In this document: in pieces, positions 46,738-64,000 of the stretch | Layout of the letters: each line of letters starts with the position of its first letter | Numbering within the stretch: position 1 is the first letter of the stretch | From: Asterias rubens | Lineage: Eukaryota; Echinodermata; Asteroidea; Forcipulatida; Asteriidae | Assembly: GCF_902459465.1 (NCBI RefSeq) | Contig: NC_047068.1 | Span: forward strand, 17,879,195 to 17,943,194 | Length of the DNA stretch: 64,000 bases | Reading direction: 5' to 3' | The notes under the pieces: model-generated | Told to the model about the DNA's origin: nothing | Databases searched by the model: none | What the model saw: the letters and a program-made list of their open reading frames with translations, nothing else | Made by a program: the position numbers and the translations under genes

Positions 46738-47530
46738 ACTTATGTGCAAGAGTCTCAGAAACTGCATACTTTACATCAGAAGCTCAGGATATGGAATGGA
46801 TGCAGGTCGGCATCGAGGGAAAGGATTAGTGACACTGTGAGGCTCATCAACAAAGTTGATACACCCCTCTGAAGTTTCCAATATTATTTCACAATTATAT
46901 GTGTTAAGTAAGCACGGAATACTCCACATGATAAAAGGAATCACAGATATTAGTTACCTGAATGGGATTTGAATCTACGACCATTGCGGACTTTTTGTCT
47001 GCCTGGTGAAACAAAATTGTCTCTGGTTTCTTTTGATAGCCATAGACCTGATCTCCTTCTCTAGTTCTGAGGATACTGGTCAAAGAAGCTTCTTAAAATC
47101 TTTAACTCCAGGGTTACCAAAAGGTGGAAATGCCATGATAGTTTCAGACCTTTTTGTCAGCAACAAGTCTCACCCCTGTTCAGATTTTATGAGACTCAAT
47201 GCTGCAAATTGGTGGTAAATTATTTATAAAATGTGAAATAAAAAGATCTGTACTTGACTTCCAATGCTTAAGGTCAATATGTTTGAGTTCACATATATAG
47301 TTATCAAATACATTGCTCCGTAGCATGGAAAGCCATATGATTTAAGGTTTACAACAAAAACAGTTATACTATCTGGTTGAACCCTTACACCGGAATGTGT
47401 AAGCACTGTATTTTCAGGACTTTCCCTGAGTTCTGTGGAAACAATCTCAGGAATATTTTTTGAGTCAGATAGTTTTATTTAAAACAAAGCAAATTTTTTT
47501 TTTTTTTAATAATGAAAAATCATCAAGTAT

Positions 47531-47899
47531 TTAAAGACACTGGACACTATTGGTAATTGTCAAAGACCACCAGCCTTCTCACTTGGTGTATCTCAACATA
47601 TGCATAAAATGCATAAAAACCTGTGAAAATTTGAGCTCAATTGGGCTTCGAATTTGCATAATAACAATGAAAGAGAAAACACCCTTGATTGCTTGATTTT
47701 GAAACCTCTAATTGTTAATCTGAGGTCTCAAAATCAAATTCGTTGAAAATTACTTCTTTCTCGAAAACTACATTACTTCAGAGGGAGCCGTTTCTCACCA
47801 TGCTTTATACCATCAACCTCTCCCCATTATTTGTTACCAAGTAAGGTTTTATGCTAATAATTATTTTGAGTAATTACCAATAGTGTCCACTGCCTTTAA
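47531..47899 (+). mobile_element. TTAA-bordered MITE in METTL22 3' flank
   Basis: TTAA at 47531-47534 and 47896-47899, with GACACTGGACACTATTGG and CCAATAGTGTCCACTGCC ends. It lies in the presumed 3'UTR of METTL22, about 70 bp before its AATAAA. Confidence 0.85.
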
Positions 47900-47965
47900 A
47901 GCTACTATGATGAATTGCAAACTTACATTTGTATTTGATTGTTATGGTTGTAAACATGAGACACA

Positions 47966-47999
47966 AATAAATACAATTTTATTGCAAACAGAATTTATT
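47966..47999. terminator. Overlapping convergent poly(A) signals
   Basis: AATAAA on plus at 47966-47971; TTTATT (minus AATAAA) at 47978-47983 and 47994-47999. They serve METTL22 and SUZ12 respectively if both 3'UTRs reach this point. Confidence 0.55.
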
Positions 48000-48226
48000 A
48001 TTGTTCATCATTTTGTCTCTACCTAGATACAAGAAAATACAAATTTTCAGTCCTGTTTAACAAAATCAGAAATGGTTCACAAAATCAGAAAATGAAAAAA
48101 AAATTGTTTGACATTTAATTCATACAAGCAATGCCATTGGAGAAGTACAAAATATTACAAGTAGAAGTACAGCAATGATATAAATATACAAATACGAGTG
48201 GCATTGCATAAGACTGCATACCAGGA

Positions 48227-48722
48227 CCCAATTTCATAGAGCTGCTTTAGCACAAAATATTGCTTAAATAATTTCTGCTAAGCAAAAAAAGGCAGGATAC
48301 CAGTCTAAAAGTGTACATGTGAGATATTATTAGAGAGGTTTTGCAAGTCTACGAATACACATACAGATACTGATACATAGACACTTTTTGTGTTCACGTG
48401 ACACGTATCCGCAACGAGCATATTTTGCACACGCGTTAGCCACAGAAACAGGAGCTCATACACTTCATAGAAAAACAGATACTGTTTTGCAGCCTTTAAG
48501 CTCTCTTTTTGTCCAAGATTTAAAGAAACATTTCCCACGGAATTGCTTTCATTGGAATCGTGCTTGATATAGATAGAAAACTGTTAGTCATTTGCAAGCA
48601 AAACGATGAGAAAATGCAGTGTATAAAAAAACAGTGTTTGGCTGGTAACCTAAATCTGGTACGCATAATTTTGTTGTTCTTAGCTACTTTTTGTTCTTAA
48701 ACGTTTCTATGAAACTGGGGTG
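48227..48722. mobile_element. GGGCCCAATTTCAT foldback element with insertion
   Basis: Left end CCCAATTTCATAGAGCTGC at 48229 and right end near 48715 with GGCTGGTAACC in between. It is about 300 bp longer than its relatives, so 48310-48600 is probably inserted sequence. Lies in the presumed SUZ12 3'UTR. Confidence 0.55.
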
Positions 48723-51158
48723 GGGTTTGGGTAAAGGAGGGGTTGTAAACTTTGCACCAGGGCTTCAACTTTGAGAAAACAAGGTTATTTCTTTAATTCT
48801 TTTAAAGAACAATGCTAACTTATGTGCATTGAATCCCTGGAAACAAAGTGTTTTAATTTAAATAGGGTCAAATTCCTCAATTATAAACGGTGAGTTAATT
48901 AGAATGGTAAACATATTTACAATTTCTCATGGTTTTCAAAAGAGAGTTCTACCCCATTGAACAGTAAAGGAATAATTTTATACATTTTACTTCAAGCACA
49001 ATTCTTAAACAGTTCCTTTCATCAGTTAATACTCCAAGGTTTTACACAAAGTTTCAAGTACAATTTTGCAGTGACTGATAATGACGCCATGTTCCTTTCA
49101 AACGCATCAACTTCCTTTGCACCCTGGGCCCAATTTCATTAAGCTAGTAGAGACACTTGACACCTTTGGTAATTGTCAAAGACCAGTACCAAATCCACCA
49201 ACTTCAAGTAAATGGAAACAATGGATTGTGGAGGAATCAGAAGTAATTGGGGTATTTGGAAACACTAGTAGTGCCAAAGTTACTGTTAACATTTTATAAC
49301 TTCTCCCTGTCTTGTTCCCTGTACACATATAAACAATAATTCACAATATTTAAAAAGAGGGGTATAACTATTCTGTTCTTTCCAGTCTCGTCTTTGTTTT
49401 CTTCTTTTTCTTGTGCAATGTCTCAAGACAATTCTGGCAGCATACTGAGGAAGAAGTAACACTACACAAGACAGGCGCAACACTGCGCAATGAATAAACC
49501 AACACAAATAAACACATTAACCCAATATTGTCATCACAACCCACTTTAACATCTGATGAAGAAAACTTTAAGGCACTTGTTTTTTTGTTTTCCTGTTGAT
49601 GAATACCGACTGGTCCAGGCAACTGGTCCAGTCAGCTAAGCAGCAAGATATGATGTATTCAAACATATATTTGCCAGCCCCTCCCAGAAATGATAACACA
49701 AAATTCTCCATCAAAATAGGATTTTAAAACCTTGCTTGCATACAAAAGCAAACTACAACCCAGCATTTATTTTCTGATTTCCGACAGCAGGCAAAACCAG
49801 AAGGCACAGCATGAAGTGTAAGCTCTAATGGGCTAACCCTACTGTAAAAAGCATGTTTGAAGTCAACACTACAACAATGATTAAAGCACCCAGTATCCAT
49901 AAAATCTCCCCCACCCCGAAACAAACAAAAAACAACAACAACAACAACCTGTCTGCTTAGAAGTACATGAAGAAATATGCGTCGACTCTGCATTGCCTGC
50001 AAGATGCCAAGAAGTCTCATTGTCAAGTCACATCAAATGTCTGCCGTAACAGCCTAGTCTCCTGGACTAGTCTTTCCTCCAGTCTGAAAGTTCATTTTGC
50101 ATGTTAGTAACTGGTTAACCAACCATTTGCTATGCATGGCGAGTGACTGTTAGCTCTCAAGTAGCATTAACATAAGAATAAAGCAGTCCGGCGTCAGTCA
50201 AAAAGAGATTTACACATATAAGCACAAATCCTGCACCATTACGTGTTCAATAAATGCATGTCCGTCATTCACTTAAACAGCTTATATTGACCCAATTCAC
50301 CTGACGTCATCATCAGAATAATCTTGGATGCGCCATTTTAGTGGTCAATGTCAATGTGTGTTATTCAGAAAAATTCACATTTTAGGTGATGCGGCGTTAA
50401 CACGTAAACCTATTGACCACCAACATGGTGAGCGTGGCGTCAGTCGCCGAGCGTGCCGCGCGTGCAAGGGGTCAATAGGTCTCCATATGACCCGAAATCT
50501 GTCTGAATTGTATGTTTGAGAAAAAAATGTTGCAATCTTCTGAGATGGACAGTGCTGAAATGACGCTTCTGATTGGTTAACAACTGTCACAACCAGCTGC
50601 TGATTAGTCGACCAACCAATTAGCACTTATGAATGCTGCCCAATCACAGTGTTGATAACACCTCATATGTCTGCCTGATTGCAGACTGCCATCAACTCAT
50701 CATTGAATAGGTATAAAACAAACAATCTGGGTTCATAATAATATTAACGAAAAGTTATTTTTCTTTACGTTGCTGATGACACATTGGCATGAAAAACATA
50801 AATCAATGCTCCCGTAAAATTGTTCAGGAGCACTGCTCAGGATGTCTCTGGAAAATATATATTACAGTTTCCGATGCGTCCCTCTGATGTTGTTGAGAAA
50901 TATTACATAAACATGTAATAATACTCTGCATACCGCATTCAAGCTGTCCTCAAGAGCATAGCTCAAGTCCCAATTAGGGATGGTTCAATTGGTACTTTAT
51001 CTTACAACAGCCGTCTCTTTAGTCATGGGATCTACGATCTCAATATGAGCTTCAGTTTCCTCCAACATCATAGAACATTGCATAAGTCCTAATAAGTAGG
51101 GATGCCTTAATCTTACAATATAAGCAAATTGCTGTCTCTAAACCTTTGATCGGCAACT

Positions 51159-63510
<12,352 letters not shown>

Positions 63511-64000
63511 CTGAAATCAAACGCATCACAGACATGCTGTACTAAACGATCATCCAAAATACACCCTTACAATCAAATATGTCAATTGCAAATCACAGTA
63601 TTGCCTGACACCGATTTACTCATTCAAAATCAGGGAACACTTTTACATGGTTGAGCCAGGATTTTGTATAAGGTGACAAAAATTTGCTGCAAACTAAAAA
63701 AAACAAAAAACTGTGCGTCCAAATTGTTCACATTAAGTTCAATTCAATGCAATATTATGTGTAAATGACAGATGAAACAGGGTGTCTAAGTTTAAAACAG
63801 GGTGTCCAAATAATACCCACACACCCATCTGGCATAACCTATGGCATGACAATATGTGGATGTGTGTCTTCTTAGTGCACAACTCTGTGCACAAACTTGG
63901 TGCCCTTACCCTTTCAAAAATGAAGCATAAATGGCAGCATTGCATCACATCAAACTTTTGCATTTTTTCTTTTGAGAGGAGATCTTAGACTCAGTTTAAT
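63511..64000. other. SUZ12 intron at right edge
   Basis: No further SUZ12 exon was recognised on the minus strand up to the edge. Contains only a CTTGGTGCCC-like fragment (63895-63930) and unremarkable sequence. Confidence 0.5.

Larger units (their letters stand above)
46738..51158. other. Convergent METTL22 / SUZ12 3' region
   Basis: METTL22 3'UTR probably runs to AATAAA at 47966-47971. SUZ12 3'UTR probably runs down from 51158 to minus-strand AATAAA signals at 47994-47999 and 47978-47983. It contains a MITE (47531-47899), foldback elements (48227, 49126), an AAC microsatellite (49925-49949) and otherwise unremarkable AT-rich DNA. 50380-50480 is locally CpG-rich for no obvious reason. Confidence 0.5.

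Noticed and set aside
49365-49622. Lysine/arginine-rich minus-strand frame
   Set aside because: Low-complexity run in the presumed SUZ12 3'UTR with no splice or homology support.

Overview
The window is nuclear DNA of an invertebrate deuterostome, most likely an echinoderm and probably a sea star. The proteins are close to vertebrate orthologues, the introns are short to medium, and the AT-rich non-coding DNA is full of tRNA-derived SINEs and foldback or MITE elements. The clade call rests on overall impression; the species was not determined. I see no bacterial or viral genes, no CRISPR array and no rRNA.

Layout. (1) 2260-11542, minus: CCP110, the centriole-capping protein, with its leader exon near 12591-12650. 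(2) 13933-19252, plus: FLCN (folliculin), divergent from CCP110 across about 250 bp that carries a CCAAT box, a CRE-like site and two E-boxes matching TFEB/TFE3 sites. (3) 22231-25723, minus: a Cdc1/Ted1/PGAP5-like metallophosphoesterase with two tandem, mutually exclusive-looking last exons. (4) 27418-39098, plus: IFT56 (TTC26), divergent from gene 3. (5) 41531-46737, plus: METTL22. (6) 51159-63510, minus: the last four exons of SUZ12 (VEFS box); the rest lies beyond the right edge. (7) 52977-58822, plus: a small membrane-anchored or secreted protein with a farnesoic acid O-methyltransferase-like (FAMeT) domain, nested antisense inside the 9.9-kb last intron of SUZ12 and preceded by its own CpG-rich promoter-like patch.

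The genes do not form one pathway. There is a ciliary theme: CCP110 caps the mother centriole, IFT56 belongs to IFT-B, and FLCN is reported at cilia as well as lysosomes. Genes alternate in divergent pairs (CCP110/FLCN, Cdc1-like/IFT56) and convergent pairs (FLCN/Cdc1-like, METTL22/SUZ12). At the METTL22/SUZ12 boundary the poly(A) signals of the two strands lie within 34 bp of each other.

Mobile DNA is the other main content. One MITE family is bordered by TTAA. A GGGCCCAATTTCAT foldback family is abundant. Several tRNA-headed SINEs are present. Two unusual hairpin families, about 62 bp and 105-270 bp, are flanked by 12-13 bp direct repeats, a length that does not fit standard MITE superfamilies. 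These hairpins and the duplicated terminal exons are the observations most worth following up.
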